A DNA stretch of 64,000 bases from Fimbriimonadaceae bacterium. Its GTDB lineage: Bacteria; Armatimonadota; Fimbriimonadia; Fimbriimonadales; Fimbriimonadaceae. The notes under the pieces are model-generated. The model was not told the DNA's origin, did not search any database, and saw only the letters and a list, made by a program, of their open reading frames with translations. Positions 42,711-52,376 of this stretch are shown here, in pieces (within the stretch, counting starts at the first letter, position 1; every line of letters begins with the position of its first letter). The translations under genes and the position numbers were made by a program. Location: the NCBI GenBank assembly GCA_019454105.1, contig CP075364.1, positions 2,669,362 through 2,733,361 of the forward strand, given 5' to 3'.

Positions 42711-44126
42711 ATGAGCCAGAACCCTAATCCTCGCGGCAACCTGATCCAGTTCATGCTGATCATGTGCGTGGCCTTCCTCGGCCTCCAGTTGCTCTTTCCT
42801 CCGCGACAGGCCGACCCCCGAAGCTCGAAAGAGATCTGGGAACAGATGGTCAAAATGAACGCCGAGGGCCGCGATGTCGACATCGCGGCCATCCAAGCGC
42901 AATACATCGCCAAGCTGAACCAGGACAAGTCCAACAAGGCGATCACAGAAGATGAGTTCAGGGCCTCCGAACTGCGCGCTCAAGTCCTTGTGGCCGACAC
43001 CCAGCTCAAGAGCGGGATCTTTCGGGAGAAAGACCCGACCAAGAAAGCCCTGGTCCATATGAAGCTCGACCGGGCATACCTCGGGCTCCAGTCCAAGTAT
43101 TCCGCTTACCACACGACGCCCCTATGGGCCGAGCCGGTGGCCGTGGCCCCGCTCGGCGACCGCCTGCCCGCCACAGAACTCTCGGCCGACCAGCTTTACA
43201 ACACGATCGTCGAGGAACTCTCGGTCATCAACCGCGACCAGATGGTCTTTGGCCTCTTTCCCGGCTGGCCGTTCATCGACGGGCTCGTGAAGGCGACCGG
43301 CTCGGTTCCAGGTTTCAGCTACTGGTTCGCCGCGTTCCTCTTGGCCGTGGTGGTCAGGATCGCGGTCTATCCGCTCGCCATGCGACAGTTCCGGTGGGGC
43401 AAGCAGATGCAACAGCTGCAACCCTACGTCAAGGAAGTCCAAGAAAAGTTCAAGGACAAGCGGACCGGCCAAGTGCCGCCGGACAAGCAGGCCGAAGTCT
43501 CGGCCGAGGTGATGAAGCTCTACCGCGAGTACGGGATCAATCCTCTGGCAGGCTGCGGCCCAGCCCTGGTGCAGATCCCGTTCTTCCTGGCGATCTTCCA
43601 GTGCATGCAGTTTTATCGTTTCGAGTTCACCGCCGGAACCTTCCTCTGGATCCAGCCGGGGGCGACCAAGTTTCTGGGCCTGCAGCTCGCGCCAAACCTG
43701 GCCCAGGTCGACCAACTGCTTGTGATCTTTTACGGCGTTTCGATGGTCGTGAGCCAGATGCTCATGCCCGTGAGCGATCCGACCCAGGTCCGTCAACAGC
43801 GCATCATCGGCTTTGTCATGTCGATCGTGATCACGGTGGGCATGTTCTTCTATCCGGTTCCTTCGGCGTTCACGCTCTATTGGGTCTTCGCCAACGTGCT
43901 CGCCACGGTCCACGCGCTTTATGCCTACCGGCAACCGGCCCCTCCGTTGCAGAAAGTCGCGACGGTCAAGGGAGGGCAACTTCCCAAAAAGGGCCGGTTT
44001 ATCGAGATGTTGGAAGCAAACATGAAGCAAGCCCAAGAAAACGGGGCGCCCAAAACGAACGGAACCGTCGATCCGGCCTTTTTCGGCAAGACCGGTTCGC
44101 CAAGAAAGGGTAAGAAGGGCAAATGA
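42711..44126 (+). CDS. yidC: Membrane protein insertase YidC
   Basis: A 471-residue insertase. An N-terminal helix (LIQFMLIMCVAFLGLQLLF) is followed by about 180 residues of soluble domain. The conserved core has YWFAAFLLAVVVRIAVYPLAMRQFRWGKQMQQLQPYVKEVQEKFKD and MKLYREYGINPLAGCGPALVQIPFFLAIFQCM. C-terminal helices (IIGFVMSIVITVGMFFYPVPSAFTLYW) and a basic tail (GSPRKGKKGK) follow. The periplasmic domain is smaller than in E. coli. Its stop overlaps the start of khpB. Confidence 0.95.
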   Translation: MSQNPNPRGNLIQFMLIMCVAFLGLQLLFPPRQADPRSSKEIWEQMVKMNAEGRDVDIAAIQAQYIAKLNQDKSNKAITEDEFRASELRAQVLVADTQLKSGIFREKDPTKKALVHMKLDRAYLGLQSKYSAYHTTPLWAEPVAVAPLGDRLPATELSADQLYNTIVEELSVINRDQMVFGLFPGWPFIDGLVKATGSVPGFSYWFAAFLLAVVVRIAVYPLAMRQFRWGKQMQQLQPYVKEVQEKFKDKRTGQVPPDKQAEVSAEVMKLYREYGINPLAGCGPALVQIPFFLAIFQCMQFYRFEFTAGTFLWIQPGATKFLGLQLAPNLAQVDQLLVIFYGVSMVVSQMLMPVSDPTQVRQQRIIGFVMSIVITVGMFFYPVPSAFTLYWVFANVLATVHALYAYRQPAPPLQKVATVKGGQLPKKGRFIEMLEANMKQAQENGAPKTNGTVDPAFFGKTGSPRKGKKGK

Positions 44127-44923
44127 CAGTGTCGCCGCAAGGCACAATCGAGACAACCATGGACGCAATCGAGACCACCGCCTCCTCGCTGGAACTAGCC
44201 GTGGCCCAAGCCGCCGAATCACTAGGTGTGGCGCCCGACCAGGTCGAGGCGACCATCTTGGAAGAGACGAAAGGACTCTTCGGCAAGGCCCAGGTCCGGA
44301 TCAGGGCGACGATCAAGGAGGCACCGGCCCCCAAGGCTCGCCGCACGACCAAGAAGGCGGCCGAGCCCAAGGCCGCGCCTCAGGAAGAACCTGAAACGAC
44401 TCCTGAAGCTGTGGTGACGGTCGAAGAGTCGGGAGCGACCCTGGACGAGCGGCCCGACGTCGTCGCGTCTGACGCCGACGCCGACGTCCTTCGCTCATGC
44501 CTAGAGGAACTCCTGTCCAACTCTGGGCTTGAGATCGAGATCGAGAGCGTCAACCTTGGCGGCCGCTATGTCAACTTTGAGCTGGGCGGAAAGGACACCG
44601 GCTACGTGATCGGGCGGCGCGGCGAGACCCTCAACGCCCTCCAATACCTTTTGAACGTCATCTCGGCCCGCAAGCTCTCGAACGGCGTTCGCGTGACCGT
44701 CGATGGCGCGCACTATCGGAGCAAGAGGGCCGAGGTCCTCACCAAGCTTGCGACCGACATCGCCGAGGAAGTGCGCAAGCGGGGCGAAGAGGCCGTTCTG
44801 GACGCGTTGCCGGCTTTCGAGAGGCGGGTCATCCATCAAGCTCTTTCTGAAATTGAAGGCGTCGTCACCTACAGCGAGGGCGAAGAGCCCGAGCGCCGGG
44901 TCGTGATCGCGCCGGCCACCTAG
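44123..44923 (+). CDS. khpB: RNA-binding protein KhpB (Jag / SpoIIIJ-associated)
   Basis: A 266-residue protein with a Jag-N domain (LELAVAQAAESLGVAPDQVEATILEETKGLFG), a linker rich in Ala, Pro and Glu, and a KH domain (YVIGRRGETLNALQYLLNVI). The C-terminal R3H domain is RVTVDGAHYRSKRAE followed by PAFERRVIHQALSEI. It forms an RNA-binding complex with KhpA and is coupled to yidC by ATGA. ATG 44159 would give a more typical N-terminus, but 44123 has a better AAGGG site. Confidence 0.92.
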   Translation: MTVSPQGTIETTMDAIETTASSLELAVAQAAESLGVAPDQVEATILEETKGLFGKAQVRIRATIKEAPAPKARRTTKKAAEPKAAPQEEPETTPEAVVTVEESGATLDERPDVVASDADADVLRSCLEELLSNSGLEIEIESVNLGGRYVNFELGGKDTGYVIGRRGETLNALQYLLNVISARKLSNGVRVTVDGAHYRSKRAEVLTKLATDIAEEVRKRGEEAVLDALPAFERRVIHQALSEIEGVVTYSEGEEPERRVVIAPAT

Positions 44924-44927
44924 GGGG

Positions 44928-45851
44928 ATGCGCTTCCCGAATCCGCTGGAGCCCGGGGCCCACATCCGTGTGGTCTCTCCGGCCTCGCCTGCCCGGCCTG
45001 ACCAGACTCAGAAAGGCGTAGAGACCCTCCAACAGGCCGGGTATGGCGTGAGCTTTGGACGGTTCGTCTACGAGTCTGACGGCTATCTGGCTGGCACCGA
45101 CGAGCAGCGGGCCGCCGACCTCGCCGAGGCCTTCGAAGATCCGGAGGTCGACGCCGTTTTCTGCTCTCGCGGCGGATACGGCTGTGCCCGGCTCTTGAAC
45201 CGGCTCGACCTGGACCGAATGGCCGCAGCAGAAAAGGTCTTCTGCGGGTTTAGCGACGTCACGACACTCCATCTGGCCTTGAACCGACGGGGCCTCGTGA
45301 CATTTCACACGCCGATGCTCCTGACCTTGTCGGTCGATCGGCCCGGGTGGGTCGTCGATTCGCTTCTGGCTTGCCTGGCCGGGCGTGACCCATTGACGGC
45401 GGCAGGGGCCACGGGACAGTCGGTCGTTGGGGGCCGTGCCCGTGGCCTGTTGACCGGAGGATGCCTCTGCCTCCTCTGCGACAGCATCGGCACCCCCGAC
45501 GCCTTGGACGCGCGAGACAAGATCGTCCTGATCGAGGACGTCGACGAGCCACCTCACCGAGTCGACGCGATGCTCACGCATCTGATCCATGCGGGGGTCT
45601 TGGATGGAGTCCAGGGGATCGTTGTCGGCGAGATGACAAGGACCGACGAGAGCCCCGATCATGCCATCGGCGCTTGGCCCTGGCGGCGGATCGTCGAAGA
45701 CCGATTGGCCCCGTTGAACGTCCCTATGGTGATGGGCTTTCCGTTCGGTCATGTTCATGCCCCGGTCTCTCTTCCTTTGGGCGCTACCGTCGAGTTGGAC
45801 GCCGATGCGGGTTCTCTCAGGCTGTTGGAGGCGCCGTGCGTCGCTGGCTGA
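44928..45851 (+). CDS. LD-carboxypeptidase (peptidase family S66)
   Basis: A 307-residue serine carboxypeptidase that cleaves the L,D-bond of murein tetrapeptides. GSHIRVVSPASP-type N-terminus, CSRGGYGCARLLNRLD, the nucleophile segment FCGFSDVTTLHLAL, the acidic LIEDVDE, and the late histidine region FPFGHVHAP form the S66 layout. It starts four bases after khpB on the same strand and overlaps the next gene by 16 bases. LdcA is the nearest named relative. Confidence 0.9.
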   Translation: MRFPNPLEPGAHIRVVSPASPARPDQTQKGVETLQQAGYGVSFGRFVYESDGYLAGTDEQRAADLAEAFEDPEVDAVFCSRGGYGCARLLNRLDLDRMAAAEKVFCGFSDVTTLHLALNRRGLVTFHTPMLLTLSVDRPGWVVDSLLACLAGRDPLTAAGATGQSVVGGRARGLLTGGCLCLLCDSIGTPDALDARDKIVLIEDVDEPPHRVDAMLTHLIHAGVLDGVQGIVVGEMTRTDESPDHAIGAWPWRRIVEDRLAPLNVPMVMGFPFGHVHAPVSLPLGATVELDADAGSLRLLEAPCVAG

Positions 45852-47215
45852 TCGCGGCCGTCTGTCTTCCCGCTCTTGGCATTGGCCAAGTTTGGGAAAA
45901 ACCGGTGGCCCCCGGGCTCGTTTACCGGATGGAGGTCGACCTAAAAGCGCCTCGGGTCGTGCACGCGCTGCGGTTTTCTCGGGGGGCACCGGGCCTGGAA
46001 CTCCGTCCTGAACTGGCCCAGGGCACGGTCTATGGCAGGGAAGACGATAAGAAGGGCCGGGAACCGCTCTCGGCGATAGCCGAGTCGAACAAAGCCCTTG
46101 CGGCGGTGAACGGAGACTTTTTCCCGTGGACTGGTGATCCCCTTGGGGCCATGGTCCGGAATGGAGAGCTCGTCAGCAAACCCTTCAAAGGACGGGCCGC
46201 ATTTGGCTGGGGGCCACAGTTCGCTGGAGCGATGAAGCTGGAATGGACGGCCGAGATCGATGGGCCCGGAGTCGGCCCCATGCCGATCCAGGGCCTGAAC
46301 GAGGAGTGTGGCCCGAACCAAGTCGTGCTGAACACGGGTTGGGCCGGTGGGGCCACTGGTTCCCGGGAGTCGTTACAGATCGTTCTTGATTGGCCCGAGC
46401 CCCTTGCGCCGGTCACGGCCCGATCGGCCCAAGTCGTCACCGTCGTCGAGTCGGCCGCACGGATCCCGGTCGGTCGCTCACAAGCTGTCGTCACGGCAAA
46501 CGGGACAGCGGCCCAACGCCTCAAGGCCTTGAAGAAGGGCGACACTGTGAAGATCAAAGTTCAGACGACGGGTGTGGATTGGGAGAAGGTGGACTCAGTG
46601 GTCGCTGGGGGCCCGATGCTCGTCTTGGGCGGAAAAGCCGTCGACGAATCGAAGACCGAAGGGTTCGGGATTGAGTTTTCGAACCGGCGCCACCCTCGGA
46701 CCGCCATCGGCGCCACCCTCGAAGGGGACGTGTGGTTGGTCGTGATCGAGGGCCGTCAGCCCATGAGCAGCGGAGCGACGATCGGCGAGACGGCCAAGAT
46801 CATGGCCGATCTTGGATGCTCCTCTGCGATCAACCTGGACGGCGGGGGCAGCTCCCAACTTTGGATCCGCGGGATGACCGCCAACCGGCCGAGCGACGGG
46901 TCAGAAAGACCGATCGCCAACGCCTTGCTCGTCTTGGCCCCCGAGTTCACTGTCTCAAGCTCGAAGGTGGTCATCAAAGGCCAGGCGCAAGTCGCAGTCG
47001 GCCAGGCCACAGACCTGTCGGTCGTCGACGAGCGGGGGAACCGAGTTCCGAACTCGCAAATCGTCTGGTCTTCCATGGGCGACGCTTGGATCGACCAAAG
47101 CGGCCGGTTGCGAGGGATGGCCCCGGGATCGGCCACGGTGCAGGCTTGGGTGCACGGCCAGTTGGCCAAAATCACAGTCCGGGTGGAACGGCCTGGGCCG
47201 AAAGCATCAGAGTGA
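45836..47215 (+). CDS. Secreted phosphodiester glycosidase family protein with Ig-like tail
   Basis: A 459-residue secreted protein. The signal peptide (LIAAVCLPALGIG) is followed by a NAGPA/phosphodiester glycosidase domain (LAAVNGDFF, RHPRTAIGATLEGDVWLVVIEGRQ, INLDGGGSSQLW), which removes terminal GlcNAc or similar phosphodiester sugars. The C-terminus (about 350-459) is a bacterial Ig-like Big_2 domain (ATDLSVVDERGNRVPNSQIVWSS). GTG 45836 has a GGAGG upstream and overlaps the LD-carboxypeptidase by 16 bases. Work on peptidoglycan, teichoic or capsular material fits this pairing. Confidence 0.85.
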   Translation: MRRWLIAAVCLPALGIGQVWEKPVAPGLVYRMEVDLKAPRVVHALRFSRGAPGLELRPELAQGTVYGREDDKKGREPLSAIAESNKALAAVNGDFFPWTGDPLGAMVRNGELVSKPFKGRAAFGWGPQFAGAMKLEWTAEIDGPGVGPMPIQGLNEECGPNQVVLNTGWAGGATGSRESLQIVLDWPEPLAPVTARSAQVVTVVESAARIPVGRSQAVVTANGTAAQRLKALKKGDTVKIKVQTTGVDWEKVDSVVAGGPMLVLGGKAVDESKTEGFGIEFSNRRHPRTAIGATLEGDVWLVVIEGRQPMSSGATIGETAKIMADLGCSSAINLDGGGSSQLWIRGMTANRPSDGSERPIANALLVLAPEFTVSSSKVVIKGQAQVAVGQATDLSVVDERGNRVPNSQIVWSSMGDAWIDQSGRLRGMAPGSATVQAWVHGQLAKITVRVERPGPKASE

Positions 47216-47278
47216 CCGACTCCGAGACCGCATTGATGGAACCTGCCTACCGTTCGCCCCGGTAATGTTGGCGAATCA

Positions 47279-50200
47279 ATGTTGGTCAGCATACTAGCCA
47301 GCGTCGCGCTTGCCACGGGAGCCGAGGCGCCCAAGCTTCTCCGCTTTCCCGACGTCCACGGCGACACGATCGCCTTTGTCTATGCTTCAGATATCTGGAC
47401 GGCCGACCTGAACGGCGGTTTCGCCCGGCGCCTGACGACCCACCCAGGGTCTGAATCCAGTCCAAGGTTTTCGCCCGATGGCAAGTGGATCGCCTTTACG
47501 GCCCAATACGACTCGGGCCTCCCCCAGGTCTATGTCATCCCTGCCGAGGGCGGTACCCCAAAGCGACTGACATTCGAGCCGAAACCGTTCAGCGTGACGG
47601 GATGGACCCCGGACGGCAAGATCGTCTGTGCCTCCTCCTATGGCTCGGCTTTCACGCCGCGACTGTGGCTGGTCGATCCGAACCGGGGCATGCTCCAAAG
47701 AACCGACCTTGGCGAGTTCACCAACGGTTCTTACTCTCCGGACGGCAAACAGATCGCATTCAATAGGAACAACTCCTACGCCTTCAACTGGCGACTCTAT
47801 CGCGGCGGTACTCAGGGCCGAATCGCGTTCTGGGATTTCGAATCAAAGAAATACTGGGAGGCGCCTGCCGGCCGAGAGCAGAACTACTGGCCGATGTGGA
47901 TCGGGGACAAGGTCTATTACCTCTCCGACAAGGCCGACAAGAACTTGAACCTCTGGAGCTACGACACTGGCACCAAGAGACAGACCCAGTTGACCCAGTT
48001 CAAGGACGGGGACATCAAAAACCCGCAGTTTGACTCCAAGACCATCGTGTTCGAGAGGAACGGCGGGCTCTTTGCGTTCGACGTGGCGTCCGGCAAAGTC
48101 AACGAGCTTTCACCGCTTATTCGGGGCGATCTGATCAACGCCAGGCCGCGGTACCGCCGCTTTGGCGACTCGGTCCAAGGCTTCGCCCTCTCCCCGAGCG
48201 GCAAACGGGTCGTCGTGGAGGCGCGGGGCCAGCTTTATTCGGTTCCCGCCACCCAAGGCGAGACCAGGCCGCTCGCGAGCTCCAAGAGCCGGGACACGTC
48301 TCCCAGTTGGTCCCCAGATGGGCAGACGATCGCGTTTCTGAGCGACCGGACGGGCGATTGGGCTATCTATACCGTGCCGCAAATGGGGGGCGAGCCCAAA
48401 ATGATCAAAACTCCGGCGAGCGACAAGATCCGCCGCTTTGGCTGGTTCCCAAACAGCAAGAAGATCGGCTACACGACGGTCGACAGTGCCGTCTCGATTG
48501 TGGACTTAGAGTCTGGAAACATTGAGAAGGTGTTCCAGAATCCCTCAGGCGGCCTGTCCATGGACTTCTCGCAAGACGGATCGTGGATCGCGTATCTGAA
48601 GACCCAACCCAACTTCATGGAGGCGGTCTACCTCTACAATGTCCGGGACAAGAAGCACCACAAGGTCACCGAAGGCTACTATGGCGATGCTGGCGTGGCC
48701 TTCGACCTCACCGGCAAGTACCTCTACATCGTCTCGAACCGAACCTTTGGGTCGAGTTTTGACGCCTTCCAGGGCCCCAGCCTCTTTCAGCAGAACGTCC
48801 AGCGTGTTTATGCTCTGATGCTGACCAAGGGTCAGACGAACCCGCTCATCCCACCGAGCGACGAAGAGCCCGAGGTCAAACAGGTCGAAGCCAAAGCCCC
48901 GGACACCAAGCCGGAAGACAAGCCGGCCCAGGGCGAGAAGAAGGAGCCGGAAGCGATGAAGATCGATCTGGACGGCTTGGATCAAAGAATGATCGCCCTT
49001 CCGTGGCCTCCGGGCAGCTACCCGATCTTGGTCGGGGTCGAGAACGGTGTTCTGACCATCGCCAACGGGAATCTGGTGAAGTTCGACATGAACTCGCGCC
49101 AGCCCCAGACGATCCTTCCCAATGCCGGGTTCGCCCTGTCCTTCAACGCCAAGAGAACCAAGTTCGCCTATTCGACCGGTGGGGGCGTGGCGATCGCCGA
49201 TGTCCGACCCGGGGTCGAGCCTGGCAGCGGCCGCGTCAATGTGGGCGACATCGGCCGCCAGTGGGATCCGATGGCCGAATGGGAACAGATCTATTGGGAA
49301 GCCTGGCGGCACCAGCGAGACCTGTTCTACGACAAGAACATGCTCGGATTGGACTGGGACGCGGTCGGCAAGAAGTACGCCGCCCTCCTGCCCTACGTGG
49401 CCCATCGTAACGACCTCAACTACTTGCTCGGCCTCATGATCGGCGAACTCGGCACTGGCCACGCCTACATCACCAGTCCAGGCGACACTGGCTTCCAGCC
49501 CCAAAGCGTCCCCGTCGGACAGCTTGGAGCCGACTATCGCGTCGTCGGAGACAAGATTCAGTTCGCCAAGATCTATCGCGGCCTTAACTTCGAGGAGCCC
49601 CGGCGCGGGCCTCTGGGCGCACCTGGGATCGAAGTCAAGGATGGGGAGTACCTACTGGCCATCAACGGCGAGCCAGTCGATGCCAAGACGGGAGTCCATC
49701 AGTTCCTCGTGGACAAAGTCGAGAAAGCCGTCAAGCTGACTGTCAACGATTCGCCGACCATGGCCGGATCCCGCGAGATCGTGGTCAGACCGATCGGCGA
49801 CGAATCGGATCTTCGGTACATCGATTGGGTCGAAGGCAACCGGCGCACAGTCCGCGAAAAGTCTGGCGGAAGGATCGGCTATCTGCATGTCCCGAACACT
49901 TCCGTCCAGGGCATCATCGAGTTCCTCAAAGGTTTCTACAGCAATAGCGACGCCGAAGCCTGGATCATCGACGAGCGTTACAACGGAGGTGGGTTCATCC
50001 CGACATTCTTCATCGAAGCTTTGCAAAGACAAATGCAGACGATGTTTGTCCCAAGATATGGAGAGAACGTCCCGATGCCTTCGCAGAGCCTCCAAGGTCC
50101 GATGGTGATGCTCATCAACGAGTTCGCCGGGTCGGGCGGGGACATGCTTCCCTGGCTGTTCAAGCGCAACAAGCTTGGCCCGCTCATTGGAACCCGGACC

Positions 50201-50476
50201 TGGGGAGGCCTCGTCGGAATTCAAGGCGGGGTGCCGCTTGTCGACGGGGGTTCCGTGACGACTCCTGGTTTTGGGATCTTCGACACCCAGACCGGCGAGT
50301 TGATCGCCGAGAACAAAGGTGTCGATCCGGACATCGAGGTCGACGCCCGGCCCGATCTGGTCGCCCAAGGCCGCGACCCCGTGCTGGAAAGGGCCATGGA
50401 GCATGTGACCAAGCAGCTACCTAAGGAAAAGAGGCGCCTACCGGCCCCGATCTTCCCCAAATTCGGCCAACCATAG
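47279..50476 (+). CDS. Tricorn-like serine protease (peptidase family S41)
   Basis: A 1065-residue exported protein with a signal peptide (MLVSILASVALATGA). Two PD40/WD40-like propellers (residues about 20-600, repeats such as FSPDGKWIAFTAQYDSGLPQVYVIP) are followed by a PDZ domain near 760-850. The C-terminal S41 domain has GELGTGHAYI and the nucleophile region NEFAGSGGDMLPW (near 950). A linker rich in Pro/Glu/Lys sits near 520. Tricorn protease degrades peptides from larger proteases; relatives in bacteria are mostly periplasmic. The gene stands alone, followed by a perfect hairpin. Confidence 0.92.
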   Translation: MLVSILASVALATGAEAPKLLRFPDVHGDTIAFVYASDIWTADLNGGFARRLTTHPGSESSPRFSPDGKWIAFTAQYDSGLPQVYVIPAEGGTPKRLTFEPKPFSVTGWTPDGKIVCASSYGSAFTPRLWLVDPNRGMLQRTDLGEFTNGSYSPDGKQIAFNRNNSYAFNWRLYRGGTQGRIAFWDFESKKYWEAPAGREQNYWPMWIGDKVYYLSDKADKNLNLWSYDTGTKRQTQLTQFKDGDIKNPQFDSKTIVFERNGGLFAFDVASGKVNELSPLIRGDLINARPRYRRFGDSVQGFALSPSGKRVVVEARGQLYSVPATQGETRPLASSKSRDTSPSWSPDGQTIAFLSDRTGDWAIYTVPQMGGEPKMIKTPASDKIRRFGWFPNSKKIGYTTVDSAVSIVDLESGNIEKVFQNPSGGLSMDFSQDGSWIAYLKTQPNFMEAVYLYNVRDKKHHKVTEGYYGDAGVAFDLTGKYLYIVSNRTFGSSFDAFQGPSLFQQNVQRVYALMLTKGQTNPLIPPSDEEPEVKQVEAKAPDTKPEDKPAQGEKKEPEAMKIDLDGLDQRMIALPWPPGSYPILVGVENGVLTIANGNLVKFDMNSRQPQTILPNAGFALSFNAKRTKFAYSTGGGVAIADVRPGVEPGSGRVNVGDIGRQWDPMAEWEQIYWEAWRHQRDLFYDKNMLGLDWDAVGKKYAALLPYVAHRNDLNYLLGLMIGELGTGHAYITSPGDTGFQPQSVPVGQLGADYRVVGDKIQFAKIYRGLNFEEPRRGPLGAPGIEVKDGEYLLAINGEPVDAKTGVHQFLVDKVEKAVKLTVNDSPTMAGSREIVVRPIGDESDLRYIDWVEGNRRTVREKSGGRIGYLHVPNTSVQGIIEFLKGFYSNSDAEAWIIDERYNGGGFIPTFFIEALQRQMQTMFVPRYGENVPMPSQSLQGPMVMLINEFAGSGGDMLPWLFKRNKLGPLIGTRTWGGLVGIQGGVPLVDGGSVTTPGFGIFDTQTGELIAENKGVDPDIEVDARPDLVAQGRDPVLERAMEHVTKQLPKEKRRLPAPIFPKFGQP

Positions 50477-50494
50477 CCTCTGAATGTAGAGACA

Positions 50495-50522
50495 CCGGGC
50501 CTTGCCGTTCGGCAAGGCCCGG
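50495..50522. terminator. Perfect 12-bp hairpin after the tricorn gene
   Basis: CCGGGCCTTGCC (50495-50506) pairs perfectly with GGCAAGGCCCGG (50511-50522) around a GTTC loop. No T-run follows. It lies 18 bases after the tricorn stop and is a likely terminator. Confidence 0.55.
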
Positions 50523-50588
50523 CGGAGTTCCGGCGATTCTCACGGGTGGGCTCGTTCTCGCGCGTCCAAAGATCCCCTTGGTAAGTGA

Positions 50589-52355
50589 GTGGAAATGGGA
50601 ACGACGAGAACTCGCAAGCACCTTGGGGAGATCCTGGTCGTCAATAAGCTGATAACGAAGGAACAGCTTGATTCGGCCCTGGCGGAACAGCAGCGGACTC
50701 TCCGACCCCTTGGCCAGCTCCTCGTTTCCAAAGGATGGATCTCGACAAAGTTGCTGCTTCAAGCCTTGGCCGCGCAGCGTGGAGTCGCCGCTTGGCACCT
50801 CGAAGAATCGCCACCCCAGCGCGAAGCCCTCGCCAAACTGGCCGTTTCAGTGTGCGAGGAACGGACGATCTTGCCCGTGAAGATTCAAGGGGACTTGCTC
50901 TTTTTGGCGATGAGGGATCCTGACGAGATTGAGACCATCGACCTCGTCAGGAACGTCACGGGCTTTCGGATCGAGCCGGTCATGGTTGACGAGACGCTCT
51001 TGCTCAAAGCGATAAAAGACTTGTCGGCCAACTGGTCCGAAGGGCCTCGAAGCCAGGTGGACATCCTCGTCCGAGAGGCGGCCAAGGACTTCTCGCGCAA
51101 GCGTGACCAAGGGAGGTCCAACGAGCGCCAAGTCTTGACCGAGGCCGAAGCGAGGCCCGTCGTCAGCTTGGTGAATCAGATCATCTCCGAGGCGATCGAC
51201 GCCCGCGCGAGCGACGTGCATATCGAGCCGTGCGAGGACCGCATCGAGGTCCGGTACCGGATCGACGGCGTCGTCCACCTCAAGGCGGTAATCCCCGTCG
51301 ACTTGGGCCCGGCCCTGACCACTCGCGTCAAGATCATGGCCGAGATCGATATTGCCGAGCATCGGTTGCCGCAGGACGGACGCGTCGCCGTCGAAAAAAA
51401 CGGGCGCGAGATCGACTTGCGAGTCAACACCATCCCGAGCGTGTTCGGGCAGAGGATCGTCCTTCGGATCCTCGACCAGACGATCGCTTTGCGGGAGCTG
51501 GAAGACTTTGGCTTCACGGACAACAACCTTTGGCTCCTGAAGACCATGATCCAGCGGCCATACGGCCTCTTCTTGGCGACAGGCCCTACTGGAAGCGGCA
51601 AGACCACGACCCTCTACAGCTGCCTGGCCTCGATCAAGGAAACCCGGGGCAATATCATGACCTGCGAAGACCCGGTCGAGTATCTGATCGACGGCATCAG
51701 CCAGTCGCAGATCCATGAGAAGATTGGGCTGACCTTCGCGGCCACGCTCAGGGCCATGTTGCGCCAAGACCCCGATGTGGTCTTGATCGGTGAGATCCGT
51801 GACCAAGAGACTGCGGAAACGGCGATCCGGGCGTCCATGACCGGCCACTTGGTCTTGAGCACGGTCCATACGAACGATGCCCTCTCGACCCTTCCTCGGC
51901 TTCTCGATATGGGTGTCGAGCCATATCTCTTGAGCACGTCCCTGATCGGAACGATGTCCCAAAGGCTCCTTCGCAAGGTGTGTACGAAGTGTCAGACCCA
52001 GGTCGAACCGACCGAAGCCGAGACCGAGTTCCTGGCTTCTCAGTTTGGGCTGACCCAGGTTGGCCCGCTATATCGAGGCACCGGATGCCAAGCGTGTGGC
52101 GGAACTGGGTTCAAGGGGCGAGTGGGGGTCCACGAGGTCATGCCAGTGACCCAGGACATCGCCCACTTGGTCGCGTGCAAAGCGCCGATCGATCAAGTGA
52201 GGGAAGTCGCCGTCCAGTTTGGCTATGTGACGATGCAGGAAGACGCCGTCCGGCGCGTGCTGAACGGTACGACCACTCTGGAAGAAGTCAGAAGAGTGAT
52301 CTCGTTCGACCTGGTCGCCCCTGGCCGAACATGTTCAGTCCTGCAGGCGGCCTAG
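50589..52355 (+). CDS. Type IV pilus / type II secretion ATPase (PilB/GspE type)
   Basis: A 588-residue hexameric ATPase. The N-terminal MshEN/T2SSE domain is at about 10-150 (LGEILVVNKLITKEQLDSALAEQQ). Walker A GPTGSGKTTT lies near 332, an Asp box (DVHIEPCEDRIEVRYRIDG) near 210, and Walker B VVLIGEIRD near 398. A tetracysteine zinc site follows (CTKCQ...CQACG). GTG 50589 or ATG 50595 may be the start. No PilC, PilT or other pilus gene is adjacent, so it may power the pilin system that includes the pseudopilin at 3529. Confidence 0.93.
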   Translation: MEMGTTRTRKHLGEILVVNKLITKEQLDSALAEQQRTLRPLGQLLVSKGWISTKLLLQALAAQRGVAAWHLEESPPQREALAKLAVSVCEERTILPVKIQGDLLFLAMRDPDEIETIDLVRNVTGFRIEPVMVDETLLLKAIKDLSANWSEGPRSQVDILVREAAKDFSRKRDQGRSNERQVLTEAEARPVVSLVNQIISEAIDARASDVHIEPCEDRIEVRYRIDGVVHLKAVIPVDLGPALTTRVKIMAEIDIAEHRLPQDGRVAVEKNGREIDLRVNTIPSVFGQRIVLRILDQTIALRELEDFGFTDNNLWLLKTMIQRPYGLFLATGPTGSGKTTTLYSCLASIKETRGNIMTCEDPVEYLIDGISQSQIHEKIGLTFAATLRAMLRQDPDVVLIGEIRDQETAETAIRASMTGHLVLSTVHTNDALSTLPRLLDMGVEPYLLSTSLIGTMSQRLLRKVCTKCQTQVEPTEAETEFLASQFGLTQVGPLYRGTGCQACGGTGFKGRVGVHEVMPVTQDIAHLVACKAPIDQVREVAVQFGYVTMQEDAVRRVLNGTTTLEEVRRVISFDLVAPGRTCSVLQAA

Positions 52356-52376
52356 GGCAGGTAGTCTCGAGCCGCC

